Origin: an uncultured Bacilli bacterium
GTDB taxonomy: Bacteria; Bacillota_I; Bacilli_A; RF39; UBA660
DNA length: 64,000 nucleotides
Reading direction: 5' to 3'
NCBI GenBank assembly: GCA_910577505.1
Contig: CAJTLN010000004.1
Coordinates: 62,001 to 126,000 of the forward strand
Positions 49,436-59,833 of the stretch are shown here, one piece after another (positions within the stretch are counted from its first letter, which is position 1; each line of letters opens with the position of its first letter). The translations under genes were made by a program, and so were the position numbers. The notes under the pieces were generated by a model. It was not told where the DNA came from and made no database searches. It saw nothing but the letters and a program-made list of their open reading frames with translations.

Positions 49436-49466
49436 GAAAAATAAGACCATATCATTGGTCTTATTT
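49436..49466 (-). terminator. intrinsic terminator after the 522-aa protein gene
   Basis: AATAAGACCA (49440-49449) pairs with TGGTCTTATT (49456-49465); a T run follows on the minus strand. Confidence 0.8.
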
Positions 49467-51029
49467 ATACATTTCAATTAACTTTTTACATTCGAATAAA
49501 ACTAACATAAAGTTTACAGATAATCCTGTACTTTCCAAATAATAGTCATTAATTATTACTTCTAAACTTTTCTTTAATTCTTCAATTCCTGTACGAGTAA
49601 GATCATCAATTTTTAAATTTATTTCAAGTAATTTATAATGATCCATTATAATAACAGCAATATCATTATCAATACTAAAGACAATATTTTTTAAAATATT
49701 CAAATTAGGATCAGATAAAAATGCTTCAAAATCTTTAACAATATCTTTTACCTTATTTATGTCAACATTTTCTTCATGATTTTTAATACAATTTCTTAAA
49801 TATCCTTTAAATGAAAATACAAATCTAAATACATCATATATTGAAGAAGTTTCAGTAATATGTTCATTAAGTTTCTCCATTAACAATGCATTATCATATT
49901 CTTCATATTTTATATCTAATTCTTTAACTTTCTCATTAATAGAAAGATAATGTTTTTCAATATCAACTTTCTTTTTAAAGAAGAAGAAACCTTTACTTCC
50001 ACCTTGATTTATCTCTTCTGTTAATTTGCTTAATTCATCAATCAATGAATTTATTTCTTTAGTTATTTTAGCTGTTTCTCCTTGATGATTTCCTCTATCA
50101 GCAAATTTAGCTTTCATATCATCTAGAATATAAGAATATTTTAAATAATATTCATATTCACTTAAGTTAAATAATAGATTTTTAAAATCAGCAGCTTTTT
50201 CTTTGCCTTTATTTACATCACAATTATCTCCTAAGAATCTAGAATAACATTTACTAATATTTCTTGCATTATAATCATTAAATAATAATTTACCATCCAT
50301 AAATTTAGCAATTAATACATCTTTTTCATAATTTTCTAAATCATATAATTCTTTAGATAAATTAGTTCTCTTTAGCAAATAATCTTCATAAGTTAAATTA
50401 TCTACTACTATTTCTCTTTTTCTATCTTCGATATATTTTTCAAATGCTTTTATATTTTTATTAAATAAAATTCTTAAACTAGTTTCAATATGAGAAATAA
50501 CATCTGGACATTTCCAATGTAACTCCTCAAAAACATCTTTCATTCTATCCAAATTATCATTTACTAATAATTCTTTTATGTACTTTCTAGCATAGTTACT
50601 ATAAATAAAATCATTTTCTGTTAAAGTAATACCTACTAACTCAAATTTACTTAAAGCTTCTTTAATATCTTCATTTACAGAAGCTAAATCATTTTTATAA
50701 TAATGTGTCAAACTATATAGTAATGTATCAAATCCCATTTTTTCAAAAGGAGTATTTATTGGGTTAAAAAGCCCTAATTCTTTATAACCCAATAATTCAT
50801 TCTTAATCATTTCCACTCTTTCAGAAGGTATAAAAGATAAATACTGACTAGAGCGATTTTTCATCTCGCGATATAATTCATCTCTATAAGCACTATACTC
50901 ATCTTTATACTCTTTTACTTTATTTTTATATAAAGTTAAATTCTTAATATTATTAATAGGCATGCTTGAAAGAACTTCTTTAGCAACTTCAACATCATGA
51001 TTAAAGTCTTCTAATCTTTTTAATCCCAT
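49461..51029 (-). CDS. large cytoplasmic helical/coiled-coil protein
   Basis: A 522-aa protein without signal or membrane helix and without a recognised family. It is helical throughout (KEYKDEYSAYRDELYREMKN; RGNHQGETAKITKEINSLID, then ELSKLTEEINQG). It begins at an ATG that overlaps the stop of a 40-aa gene (TAATG) and ends in a strong terminator. It belongs to the same transcript as the giant solenoid protein at 51157, so it probably acts inside the cell on that protein's synthesis or export. No catalytic motif seen. Confidence 0.55.
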   Translation of the reverse strand: MGLKRLEDFNHDVEVAKEVLSSMPINNIKNLTLYKNKVKEYKDEYSAYRDELYREMKNRSSQYLSFIPSERVEMIKNELLGYKELGLFNPINTPFEKMGFDTLLYSLTHYYKNDLASVNEDIKEALSKFELVGITLTENDFIYSNYARKYIKELLVNDNLDRMKDVFEELHWKCPDVISHIETSLRILFNKNIKAFEKYIEDRKREIVVDNLTYEDYLLKRTNLSKELYDLENYEKDVLIAKFMDGKLLFNDYNARNISKCYSRFLGDNCDVNKGKEKAADFKNLLFNLSEYEYYLKYSYILDDMKAKFADRGNHQGETAKITKEINSLIDELSKLTEEINQGGSKGFFFFKKKVDIEKHYLSINEKVKELDIKYEEYDNALLMEKLNEHITETSSIYDVFRFVFSFKGYLRNCIKNHEENVDINKVKDIVKDFEAFLSDPNLNILKNIVFSIDNDIAVIIMDHYKLLEINLKIDDLTRTGIEELKKSLEVIINDYYLESTGLSVNFMLVLFECKKLIEMYK

Positions 51030-51151
51030 TATTTTTTCCTCTTCTCTACTTCAGTATTTTCTTCTGTTTCTAAAAATTCGACAAATTCTTGCATCGCTTT
51101 AAACAAATCAACCAATTCGTCAAAGCTAAGATCTTCAACTTTCACTTCCAT
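51029..51151 (-). CDS. small acidic protein between the giant surface protein and the coiled-coil protein
   Basis: A 40-aa reading frame, MEVKVEDLSFDELVDLFKAM ending EVEKRKK, strongly acidic and helical. The ATG lies six bases after the stop of the giant gene, with GGAG about 15 bases upstream, and its stop overlaps the next ATG as TAATG. The tight packing supports a real coupled gene, though spacing of the ribosome binding site is long. Function not known. Confidence 0.5.
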   Translation of the reverse strand: MEVKVEDLSFDELVDLFKAMQEFVEFLETEENTEVEKRKK

Positions 51152-51156
51152 AATAT

Positions 51157-54100
51157 TTAATTTGCACTCCTTTCAATTTCTTCATTAACACCCAAACTTC
51201 TAATAATTAAATATTCATAAACACTTCCAACCTGTGTATCTCCATCAAATATCGTAAATACTACTTTATATGTTCCAGATTTCCATGACGAAGATGCAGG
51301 ATTCAATTTTTCTTCTTCGGTAGGTCCATTCTTCAATTTTAGAATTAAAGTATAATTTGAAGTTTCCATTTCTGTACTTATACTTCCTAAATCATAATAT
51401 GAACATACATCACCATTCACTCTATTGAAACAACTATTTAGAGCATTTTCTTCTTTATTGTTAAATCTAACTTCAGTAGCAATATCACTCAAATCAATAT
51501 CTGTATATGACATATCATAATAATCATTATAGTCTCTTCTTTGTAAAGAAATCTTTATATTAGGATTTGCTAATCCATTCTTTGTCTTAATATTATAAGA
51601 GATCTCTTGATTACCATTTTTATCTAAACCAGTATTTACATCATGAATAGTTTGAGTAGAATCAACATTGACTTCTATTCCATATTGATTATTCATTAAT
51701 CGTAATGGGAATTCTTCAATATTAGTATTTATATCAGTATTTCCATAATATCTACCATCATAAGAACCAAATGTTTCAATAACTACAATATAATCACCAG
51801 CACTTAACTCTGAATTTGAAAAATCCAATTTAATTGTTGAAACCAAATCAGTGAATTTACCAGCTAACTTAATTCTTATTGAGCCATCTGTTTGTGGATA
51901 ATAATAATTTCCATTAATTGATACAACTATACCTAAAAGATTATCGCTTAATTGTTCACGAATTTCATTACCATCACTATCTTTAGATACCTTTAAAATA
52001 GTCATTTTAGCCCCTAATTTATAATCATCAAACGTTGTATTAGTTACATCTGGCAATAAATTGCCATTTATATCTCTGTGTAACAATGAAGTTGTTAAAC
52101 GTAAATTAGCTGTTCCATCAACATAAATTGATGTATCTTTACTTAATGAACCATTAGAACCAACATACCATCCTTCAGTTTTAAAGTCAGAATTAACATC
52201 AGGATATAACTTATAGAATTTATCTCTTGTCGGATCTCCTGTTGGAGAAATTATAACATTATCTACTCCATTCTTAGTTTTATTAATCGTCATATATAAT
52301 ACAGGGCTTAATACTTCAGTCGTATAAAGTGAAGGGTCAACTCCAGAAAAATCTACTGTAAAAATAAATTCTTCAACAGCAAGGTTTTTACCATTTACTG
52401 AATGCCTATATACGCTACTATCTTCTCCACACATATCTTCATCAAATGTATCATTTTTATTTTCACTACCCATTTTAATAAATTTATTTAATCTATAAGT
52501 TGAATTTCCAGAATATTGATTTTTTACATCCTCTTCATCTACTGTATAATAATATTGTTGCTTAGTTACTAAATCTAACATTGTTATTCTTGTTCCAACA
52601 GGGAACATATAACTAGAATTTAAAACTCTATATGAATCAATTCCATAGACCTCATCAACACTCCAATATTCATTATCATTTTTCAACTTCTTAGAATCTA
52701 AATCTAAATATAAAGATTGATATATACTAAATGAACCATTAGTAGGTATTGAAGTTGAACTATCTTGGAAAACTTCATATTTTTTACCAGGAGCTATAGC
52801 ATATCCATATGAATCACTATCTCCTTCTACCATATATATACGAACTACTATATTAACTTTTCTTGTTCTTGTCGCATCAGTTGGATCAGCATGAGGATTA
52901 AAGAATTCTGTATTAATTGTAACAGAACCAAGAGATACAGATAATTTATCATCACCTTTTTTCTCTGCTACACTAAAATCTAGATTTTTAGAATAATATA
53001 ACCAGAAAGATAAATCTCTTGTATTAGCTGATGAATCATAGAAATAATAACTATCTCCAACACAATCACCACCAGAGCCAACTGAACAGAAATTATCAGT
53101 TCCTTCTAAACTCTCACCTTTATTATAGAAATTAGTCTTATAATTATCTAACCAACCAGATGATGAAGTTCCCATTGATAAAGCAAAATATTGATTTGCG
53201 TCAACTATGCCATCATCTCCTACATTAAAGTTATAAGAATTTATTTTACTTTTATCAATTAAATATGTATTATACTCTTTCTTAACTTCTGGTTTATAAG
53301 CTCCAAATTCAGATGTATCAATATCCAAAATGTTTACTCTTGCATCACGCCAACTTTGCTTTTGCTCATTTTCCAAAGTTTCTTTTAATTCATCCAAATT
53401 AATTGTTGCATTCTTTGCACCATAAACAGAATATCTATCAGCAATCAAATCAACTTCCATTACTGAAGGTTTATCTCCAATCTCCCATTTATAGAAAGTA
53501 TAACCATTCTTTGGTGTAACATCAACATAATCTAAATAAGCCCTATATCCAGAAATATTGCTATCATATCTAGTAAAATTAGTATAAAAACCATTATTTG
53601 TTACTTGAACTTCTGGTTCTGCATCTTTTTTACCATATACATATGTATAAGCAGATAAACTTATTTCATTATAAACTTCTTCCGTTATAGGTTGATTATT
53701 TTCAATATTTTCACTATAGATTCCTGTAATAAAAGGTCCATTAGTTGGATGAGTATACATTCCTAGGAATGTCATTCCTCTAATAGATCCAGCAGAGTTA
53801 GCGTTATTACTTTCATCAGGTTCGGCTGCATTAGACACAGATAATAATCTATTTGTATACATATAAATCTTATTATTAGAATTTTCTAATACAAACTCGC
53901 CATTTTCATCTTTAGAAGCTTTCTGAGCTAAATAATTACTAGGTTTATTAATTCCATCCATTGTACCACTATACAAATTTCTTAAGAAAGTAGATCCACT
54001 TCTTAAATACATTTCAGTTCCATTTAATTTACCAGTTTCTTTGCTTCCTAAAATATATAAATTATCAATTTGAATTAAAGAATACTTCGTAATCTGTTCA

Positions 54101-57100
54101 TTAGTTCTATCTCTATCTCCATTTAATTCAATAAATGAATCAGTAACATAAGCATATTTAAATCTTTGAAGAGATGTAAATGTCACTGGACTTCCTTTAA
54201 CTCCAAAATTAGATAAATATAAATTAGTATCTCCTGATACAGCTGAGTTATTTCCTGAACCATATACAGAACCTTCTATATTTAAAGATGAACTACTATC
54301 ATTTCTATAAGTTAAACCATCTATATTAATTGTTGAATTACCTTCAACGCCATTATATTTATAATCATATTGCTTATCTTCAGATGAGTTTGTTTCACTT
54401 CCACCAAAAATACTTCCTTTAATTATTAAATCATTACTTACAACATAATCGTTATTTATATTTTCATTATTTAAAGCAGAATTAGCAATATTTACATTAG
54501 TATTTCCATATACAAATGATGCATTACCAGATCCATATACATTTTTATTTATTGTACCTGAAACAACATTAACTTCTGTACTACCAGGTTTTACTCCCTC
54601 TAAGAATTTACCTTCAAAATCAATTCTAGCCTGACCAACATACGATAAATTTCCACCTCCATAAAGGCTTCTAACAGAACCACCATACATATTAACTTTT
54701 GTACTATTATTAACACTTGCTTGATTTCCACCACCGAAAACATCACCATTAATTTGACCACTTAAAATATCAATATTTGTTTTAACAGTAACGCCTCCAG
54801 CATTATTTCCACCAAAAACATTCTCCAATATTAAACTCTTACCAGTTTCTTCTTTTATATTAATAAACGATTCAGTCATTGAACCACCCAAGTTATTTCC
54901 ACCAAAAATAGCTTGAGCTGTTCCAGATTTAATATTAAGTATTGATTTCAAGTTATCGCCAGAATGATTAGAACCCCCATAAATACTTATTGCAGAGCTT
55001 CCATCTAAAACAACATTAGAATCCAAATTAACATCAGCATTATTTCCACCACCAAATGCTTTACCACAAGCAGAAGAATAAATTGTTTCTCCATCTTTTA
55101 AAGAATAAGTGAATTTTGTTCCATTTAAATTTACATAGGTTCTATCAACATCGGCTTCATTTCCACCACCATACAAATTACATACAATTTCTCCACCATT
55201 TGCATTTATAGTAGTAGTTCGTAATTTACCACTATGATTAGATCCACCGTAAACATTATAAACACTAGCACCATCAAGTAAATTAATTACGGAATTATTA
55301 ACAATAGCTGAATAGCCTCCACCATATATAGATGCTCCTTCTTTAAAACGGCCTCCACTAATTTCTATATTAGAATTTCCATTAGTTAACGCTTCATTTC
55401 CACCGCCATATAAAGCTTCATTTACTATTCCACCAGTCATTTTTATATTAGTTTTAATAGCAGAGGCATTTACACCATTACTTCCACCATAAACGTTATT
55501 TATAGTTCCGCCACTAATTAAAACATCCATGTTTTTATTTAGCTCAGGAACAGAACCAGAAATATTATTTCCACCAAAAACTTCATTTACTATTCCATTT
55601 TTTATTTCAACTCTTATATTTCCATATGTTTTAGGACTAACAACAGAACCCTCACCAGCACCATAAACTGATCCAATAATAGTTCCACCATTTATAGTAA
55701 CATTAGTATCATAATTACCATCTTTAACGTTAACCTGTCCATTAGAACTTCCACCATAGATATTATTAACATTTAAATTTGAATTATTTGATGTATTAGT
55801 TTGCACATTTACATTTCCAATAACTTGAGTATTTTCACCATATCCGCCACCAAAAACATTACTCTTAACTATTCCACCTACTAAATTAATATTTACTGTT
55901 CCATAAATATTTCCAATATCATTAGAACCACCAAATATTGAATTAACAGTTCCACCATACATATTAATATTTATTGAACTAGAATCCTTAAATGGTTCTT
56001 TTGCGAATCCATTTTTATTAGATCCACCATAAATATTTCCTTCTATATTACCATCATGTATATCTATATTAGTAGAAATTGCTCCATCTGTTTTAGTACC
56101 AGTAGAACCATAGTTTCCACCACCATAAACATCGCCTTCAACTGTTCCACCATTTATAATTATATTAGAATTATTAACAGTCATCTTATTATCAGCAAGT
56201 CTAGCGTTACTTAAACTTGCACCAAAGATACTTCCCGGTTTAACGGCAAATAACATACCAGAAATATTACCATTAGATTCTTCAGGACTTTTATCTATAA
56301 TTGAAGGGATTCCGCCTATATGTGCATTACCTCCAACATAAATCAATGTATCTCCATCTAAATTACTCTCATCAGCACTAGCCTTATTATCCGCTATATA
56401 ACCATTACTACCACCAGCTATTGCATTATTAACTTTTCCACCTGTTACAGAAATAATTCTATTTCCCTTAGTATCAGATGCTGCTGAACCACCAACAATA
56501 TTATCAATAATACCACCCGTTACAGATATTTTTATTGCATTTCCATTTTTGCCAGCAAATCCACCATACACACTAAAAATTTTTCCGCCTTCAACCTTCA
56601 AAGTATTTAAAGCAGTTGTTCCATTATTACGTGTTCCAGCTGATACACCATATTCTTGATAAGAAATCCATCTATCAGTATATCCGCCTGTATTTTCAAA
56701 AATATAATTACCATAAGTTCCACTCTTAATTATAATTTCTGAAGCTGGAACTACTGTATCACTTAATTGTACAGCTCTATCTCCACTGATAAAAGCAGCA
56801 GACACACGATAATCAACAACTAATTTTTGATTATTTCCACTAACACGATCATAATCACTACCATATTGCATTATCATATGTCCATCAGTGATAGTATAAC
56901 TGCTATTATAAGTATTTAAGTTATAATACTTACCGCTTTCAACTATGACTTTTCCAACTTTATTCGTAGCGTCACCAGTATTTGAACCACCTATAACAGC
57001 GGTTAATGTATATTTTCTATCATCTGCTGCAACAACATTTCTTCCTATCTTTACATTATAATAGTTTGCATATAAAGATTGAACTGTTGAAGAAGAATCA

Positions 57101-58233
57101 CTCTTATCCTCATACGTTGTAATTTTCATGTTTTCAATAACTACATCAGATTTTGCAATTAACCTACCATTATTACCACTATTAGCTGTAATTTTTATCG
57201 TTCCACCATTACTAGGATTATAAGCTCTATCATCATATGCCCCTGTTATTGTAACTGGAATATTAATACTACTAAAAGTAGCTAAAGTAACACTACTTAA
57301 TACTAAAATATTAGTATCCCTCGTTACCATATAATAATAATTACTATTAGAACTTGTATAATTCCATAATCTAATATCTTCTGCATCATTACTTTGTATT
57401 AATTTATAAGCTGTATTACCACAAGTTGTAACAGCACAACTTATCCCACTTTGATTATAATAAAGTTCTGGATTTTCACCAGTATAACTAGTCAAATAGT
57501 AATATCCAGTCATATTATCTTCATTATTAAATGCACTTTCTATCTTACGCATTCCTTTGGCATATAGCTTACTATTAATAGTACTGGCACTATTAATGTT
57601 TTCAGCAATATTTGCTTGTGTCCAACTAGCTTTTAAATTAATTACCAAATTCTCAGTTACTTCTGGAACATCAACAGTAATATACCTCAAATAATAATCA
57701 TCATCATAACTAAAAGTTAAGTCTTCACAAGGTACACCATCAGTACTAGTAGTATCGCAAACCCAGCCATTAAATCCATAGCCTGTAGGTCTTGCAGAAT
57801 ATGGATTATCAATTAATTCAATTTTAATTTTTCCATTTTCCACATAATAATATTTATAATAAACAAACTTATATTGTCTTTCACTATGTGATACACGTCC
57901 TACTAAATCGTTATTATTTATATCATGACCATCATACGTAATTTGAACAGCTATTAAATTATTATCATTATATTTATTTGTGTTTTCTCCTGGCAATACA
58001 TGTCTATTATTTATTTCTGTAAAATTAAGGCCTTCATAATAATTTCTATCAGCAATCAAATCATTAACAAATACAGTATCATCAGTAATATTACTTAAAT
58101 AACTTGATGAAAAAGTGGTACTTGCAGCATAAAACTTCACTATAGAACCTATAGACACAACAAACAATAAAACTAAAGTAGACCAAATTATTATTTTTCT
58201 TTTCGGGGCTCTTCTTAATTTATATTTAAGCAT
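51157..58233 (-). CDS. giant surface protein with a long Gly-Gly-Asn solenoid
   Basis: About 2358 aa. The start at the ATG at 58233 follows AGGAAG; the GTG three codons earlier is too close to it. A basic start and membrane segment (residues 14-37, IIIWSTLVLLFVVS) act as signal or anchor. About residues 545-1335 hold some 25-30 irregular repeats of roughly 20-30 residues ending in (Y/F)GG(G/S)N, for example NIEGNIYGGSN and SVYNVYGGSN, as expected of a right-handed beta-helix. The last 1000 residues are Tyr/Asp-rich outer domains with no LPXTG or C-terminal helix. It looks like an adhesin or stalk; the binding target is unknown. Confidence 0.75.
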   Translation of the reverse strand: MLKYKLRRAPKRKIIIWSTLVLLFVVSIGSIVKFYAASTTFSSSYLSNITDDTVFVNDLIADRNYYEGLNFTEINNRHVLPGENTNKYNDNNLIAVQITYDGHDINNNDLVGRVSHSERQYKFVYYKYYYVENGKIKIELIDNPYSARPTGYGFNGWVCDTTSTDGVPCEDLTFSYDDDYYLRYITVDVPEVTENLVINLKASWTQANIAENINSASTINSKLYAKGMRKIESAFNNEDNMTGYYYLTSYTGENPELYYNQSGISCAVTTCGNTAYKLIQSNDAEDIRLWNYTSSNSNYYYMVTRDTNILVLSSVTLATFSSINIPVTITGAYDDRAYNPSNGGTIKITANSGNNGRLIAKSDVVIENMKITTYEDKSDSSSTVQSLYANYYNVKIGRNVVAADDRKYTLTAVIGGSNTGDATNKVGKVIVESGKYYNLNTYNSSYTITDGHMIMQYGSDYDRVSGNNQKLVVDYRVSAAFISGDRAVQLSDTVVPASEIIIKSGTYGNYIFENTGGYTDRWISYQEYGVSAGTRNNGTTALNTLKVEGGKIFSVYGGFAGKNGNAIKISVTGGIIDNIVGGSAASDTKGNRIISVTGGKVNNAIAGGSNGYIADNKASADESNLDGDTLIYVGGNAHIGGIPSIIDKSPEESNGNISGMLFAVKPGSIFGASLSNARLADNKMTVNNSNIIINGGTVEGDVYGGGNYGSTGTKTDGAISTNIDIHDGNIEGNIYGGSNKNGFAKEPFKDSSSININMYGGTVNSIFGGSNDIGNIYGTVNINLVGGIVKSNVFGGGYGENTQVIGNVNVQTNTSNNSNLNVNNIYGGSSNGQVNVKDGNYDTNVTINGGTIIGSVYGAGEGSVVSPKTYGNIRVEIKNGIVNEVFGGNNISGSVPELNKNMDVLISGGTINNVYGGSNGVNASAIKTNIKMTGGIVNEALYGGGNEALTNGNSNIEISGGRFKEGASIYGGGYSAIVNNSVINLLDGASVYNVYGGSNHSGKLRTTTINANGGEIVCNLYGGGNEADVDRTYVNLNGTKFTYSLKDGETIYSSACGKAFGGGNNADVNLDSNVVLDGSSAISIYGGSNHSGDNLKSILNIKSGTAQAIFGGNNLGGSMTESFINIKEETGKSLILENVFGGNNAGGVTVKTNIDILSGQINGDVFGGGNQASVNNSTKVNMYGGSVRSLYGGGNLSYVGQARIDFEGKFLEGVKPGSTEVNVVSGTINKNVYGSGNASFVYGNTNVNIANSALNNENINNDYVVSNDLIIKGSIFGGSETNSSEDKQYDYKYNGVEGNSTINIDGLTYRNDSSSSLNIEGSVYGSGNNSAVSGDTNLYLSNFGVKGSPVTFTSLQRFKYAYVTDSFIELNGDRDRTNEQITKYSLIQIDNLYILGSKETGKLNGTEMYLRSGSTFLRNLYSGTMDGINKPSNYLAQKASKDENGEFVLENSNNKIYMYTNRLLSVSNAAEPDESNNANSAGSIRGMTFLGMYTHPTNGPFITGIYSENIENNQPITEEVYNEISLSAYTYVYGKKDAEPEVQVTNNGFYTNFTRYDSNISGYRAYLDYVDVTPKNGYTFYKWEIGDKPSVMEVDLIADRYSVYGAKNATINLDELKETLENEQKQSWRDARVNILDIDTSEFGAYKPEVKKEYNTYLIDKSKINSYNFNVGDDGIVDANQYFALSMGTSSSGWLDNYKTNFYNKGESLEGTDNFCSVGSGGDCVGDSYYFYDSSANTRDLSFWLYYSKNLDFSVAEKKGDDKLSVSLGSVTINTEFFNPHADPTDATRTRKVNIVVRIYMVEGDSDSYGYAIAPGKKYEVFQDSSTSIPTNGSFSIYQSLYLDLDSKKLKNDNEYWSVDEVYGIDSYRVLNSSYMFPVGTRITMLDLVTKQQYYYTVDEEDVKNQYSGNSTYRLNKFIKMGSENKNDTFDEDMCGEDSSVYRHSVNGKNLAVEEFIFTVDFSGVDPSLYTTEVLSPVLYMTINKTKNGVDNVIISPTGDPTRDKFYKLYPDVNSDFKTEGWYVGSNGSLSKDTSIYVDGTANLRLTTSLLHRDINGNLLPDVTNTTFDDYKLGAKMTILKVSKDSDGNEIREQLSDNLLGIVVSINGNYYYPQTDGSIRIKLAGKFTDLVSTIKLDFSNSELSAGDYIVVIETFGSYDGRYYGNTDINTNIEEFPLRLMNNQYGIEVNVDSTQTIHDVNTGLDKNGNQEISYNIKTKNGLANPNIKISLQRRDYNDYYDMSYTDIDLSDIATEVRFNNKEENALNSCFNRVNGDVCSYYDLGSISTEMETSNYTLILKLKNGPTEEEKLNPASSSWKSGTYKVVFTIFDGDTQVGSVYEYLIIRSLGVNEEIERSAN
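54225..56610 (-). repeat. tandem Gly-Gly-Asn solenoid repeats within the giant protein gene
   Basis: Repeated codons for (Y/F)GG(G/S)N, visible on the plus strand as many TTxCCACCxCCATA-like copies (for example near 54655, 55160, 55430, 55735, 56110). Spacing varies between about 20 and 30 codons and the DNA copies are diverged, so this is an old protein repeat rather than a recent DNA array. Confidence 0.7.
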
Positions 58234-58291
58234 ATACTTCACTTCCTAGACTGATTACTATTCTTCATTGTTAATCATACCATAAAACAAA

Positions 58292-58321
58292 GAAAAAAGG
58301 AACAACTTTGCAGTTCCTTTC
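58292..58321 (-). terminator. intrinsic terminator after the 456-aa surface protein gene
   Basis: AAAGGAAC (58296-58303) pairs with GTTCCTTT (58313-58320), inner AACT/AGTT pairing and a T run on the minus strand. Confidence 0.75.
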
Positions 58322-58331
58322 TTATTTATTA

Positions 58332-59702
58332 TTATCTTAAAAACTTAAGTTTTTTATAATTAATTAACATAATTCCAAACACTAATGCCGTAATTAAAAC
58401 AACACTTATAATTGCCATATCTTTAGTTTCAGGATTTCTAGGTAAAAATACCACTTCTATTAAAACATCACTAGCTGGCATTGTAAACTTATTAGAATTA
58501 TATTCTATAACATTTCCATCTTTATCAGTTATCTTAATGCTTTCTAATACGTACCCGATTTTAGGATTAACTTCATATGTTATTTCTTCTCCACTATGTG
58601 CAACATCTACAACGTTAATATTTCCTTCGCCACTTATTTTTGTAGTTATATTTCTTGGTAAATAATAAGCGACTGCTTTGATTTCACATAATTCTTGAGT
58701 CAAACTTTCTCTATTTAATTGATTAGGCATCGTCATACAGCTAATATCATTTTCATTAACTACAAAGCCACTTTGTGATTTTGCGATATTAAAATATCCT
58801 TTATTTCTTTTATATATTTCTTGAACTATTTTGCCATTCATATCTAAAATGATAACATCGCTTTCTATTCTACCATAATCACCAACATTTAATCCAATCG
58901 CTACAATATAATCATCTATTAATTTAGTGTCGATAATCATAATATAATCTTCAAATTCTTTCTCTAAAACTATGTTATCATCTTTGTCTAAAAGATAAAG
59001 AAGTCCTTTAGGATCACAAGCAGATTTTGCAAGATAACACCTATTATCAGATCCAACAACCTTTTTATCTCCTTGAACATCATAAGAAAAATAATTACTA
59101 TCTACAATTGAAGCTATATCATAAATATCAGAAAAATATTTTTTTAGTAACATTTCATCATTGTCAGATGTAACTTCCTCATATTCTAAATTATTCAATT
59201 CTTTATCAAAATGTAATATACCATCCGAAGCTAATAAATGTATTTCATCATCTACAGAAAAAATATCAACACCTAGCATTTTCATTTTTAAATAATTATA
59301 AGATGAAACACCTTCACTTAATTCTATCTCTTTTATATTGTTTAATTTTTCATCATATTTAACTATCTTATCTACATCATTTTCATAATCGTAATTTAAA
59401 GTATAAATATAATTATCTACAACAAACATATAATAAAATATTGAATTTCTAAATTTCTTATGCACTAATTCTTCCCCTTTTTGATTATAATAAGTTACTT
59501 CTGTAATAGGGTAATTATATCCTGTAACATTATAGACAATATAACCATTTTTATAAGCAACATTTTGACTTAATCTCGAACTTCCAATCTCGATACTTTC
59601 ACTTTCCCAATCATACTTAAACACTTCATCTTTAGCATTTACATAAGCTATAGTAGCAAAAAATAAAATAAACGCTAAAAATATTTTTTCAAATTTCTTC
59701 AT
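58332..59702 (-). CDS. secreted surface protein with variant sorting tail, copy 1
   Basis: A 456-aa protein with a signal peptide (residues 1-23, cut near VNA), a large Tyr/Asp-rich region that may form a beta-propeller-like fold (repeats of about 45 residues such as VDNYIYTLNYDYENDVDKIV), then a small Flg_new_2-like beta domain with GYVLESIKITDKDGNVIEYN and TMPASDVLIEVVFLPR. The end NPETKD, hydrophobic helix, KKLKFLR is like a sortase signal in which the Gly of NPxTG is replaced by Lys. It has a consensus promoter and a terminator of its own. It is the tandem paralogue of the gene at 59834. Confidence 0.75.
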   Translation of the reverse strand: MKKFEKIFLAFILFFATIAYVNAKDEVFKYDWESESIEIGSSRLSQNVAYKNGYIVYNVTGYNYPITEVTYYNQKGEELVHKKFRNSIFYYMFVVDNYIYTLNYDYENDVDKIVKYDEKLNNIKEIELSEGVSSYNYLKMKMLGVDIFSVDDEIHLLASDGILHFDKELNNLEYEEVTSDNDEMLLKKYFSDIYDIASIVDSNYFSYDVQGDKKVVGSDNRCYLAKSACDPKGLLYLLDKDDNIVLEKEFEDYIMIIDTKLIDDYIVAIGLNVGDYGRIESDVIILDMNGKIVQEIYKRNKGYFNIAKSQSGFVVNENDISCMTMPNQLNRESLTQELCEIKAVAYYLPRNITTKISGEGNINVVDVAHSGEEITYEVNPKIGYVLESIKITDKDGNVIEYNSNKFTMPASDVLIEVVFLPRNPETKDMAIISVVLITALVFGIMLINYKKLKFLR

Positions 59703-59736
59703 TCACTTCATCCTACTTTCTCACTATTATAATTAA

Positions 59737-59765
59737 ATTATACTCAACTAAAACTTTAAATTCAA
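59737..59765 (-). promoter_or_regulatory. sigma-A-type promoter of surface protein copy 1
   Basis: TTGAAT (59765-59760) and TATAAT (59742-59737), 17-base spacer, 35 bases before the start codon at 59702. Confidence 0.7.
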
Positions 59766-59787
59766 TACGATTTATGAAAATTAACAT

Positions 59788-59824
59788 ACAAAAAACTGTT
59801 GTCAAATCTATTTTGTCAACAGTC
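59788..59824 (-). terminator. intrinsic terminator after surface protein copy 2
   Basis: ACTGTTG (59795-59801) pairs with CAACAGT (59817-59823), with further inner pairing and a T run on the minus strand. Confidence 0.75.
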
Positions 59825-59833
59825 TTTTATATT

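Noticed and set aside
54225..56610. Repetitive DNA that could look like a CRISPR or satellite array
   Set aside because: The repeats are diverged in DNA, uneven in spacing and stay in the reading frame of a giant protein.
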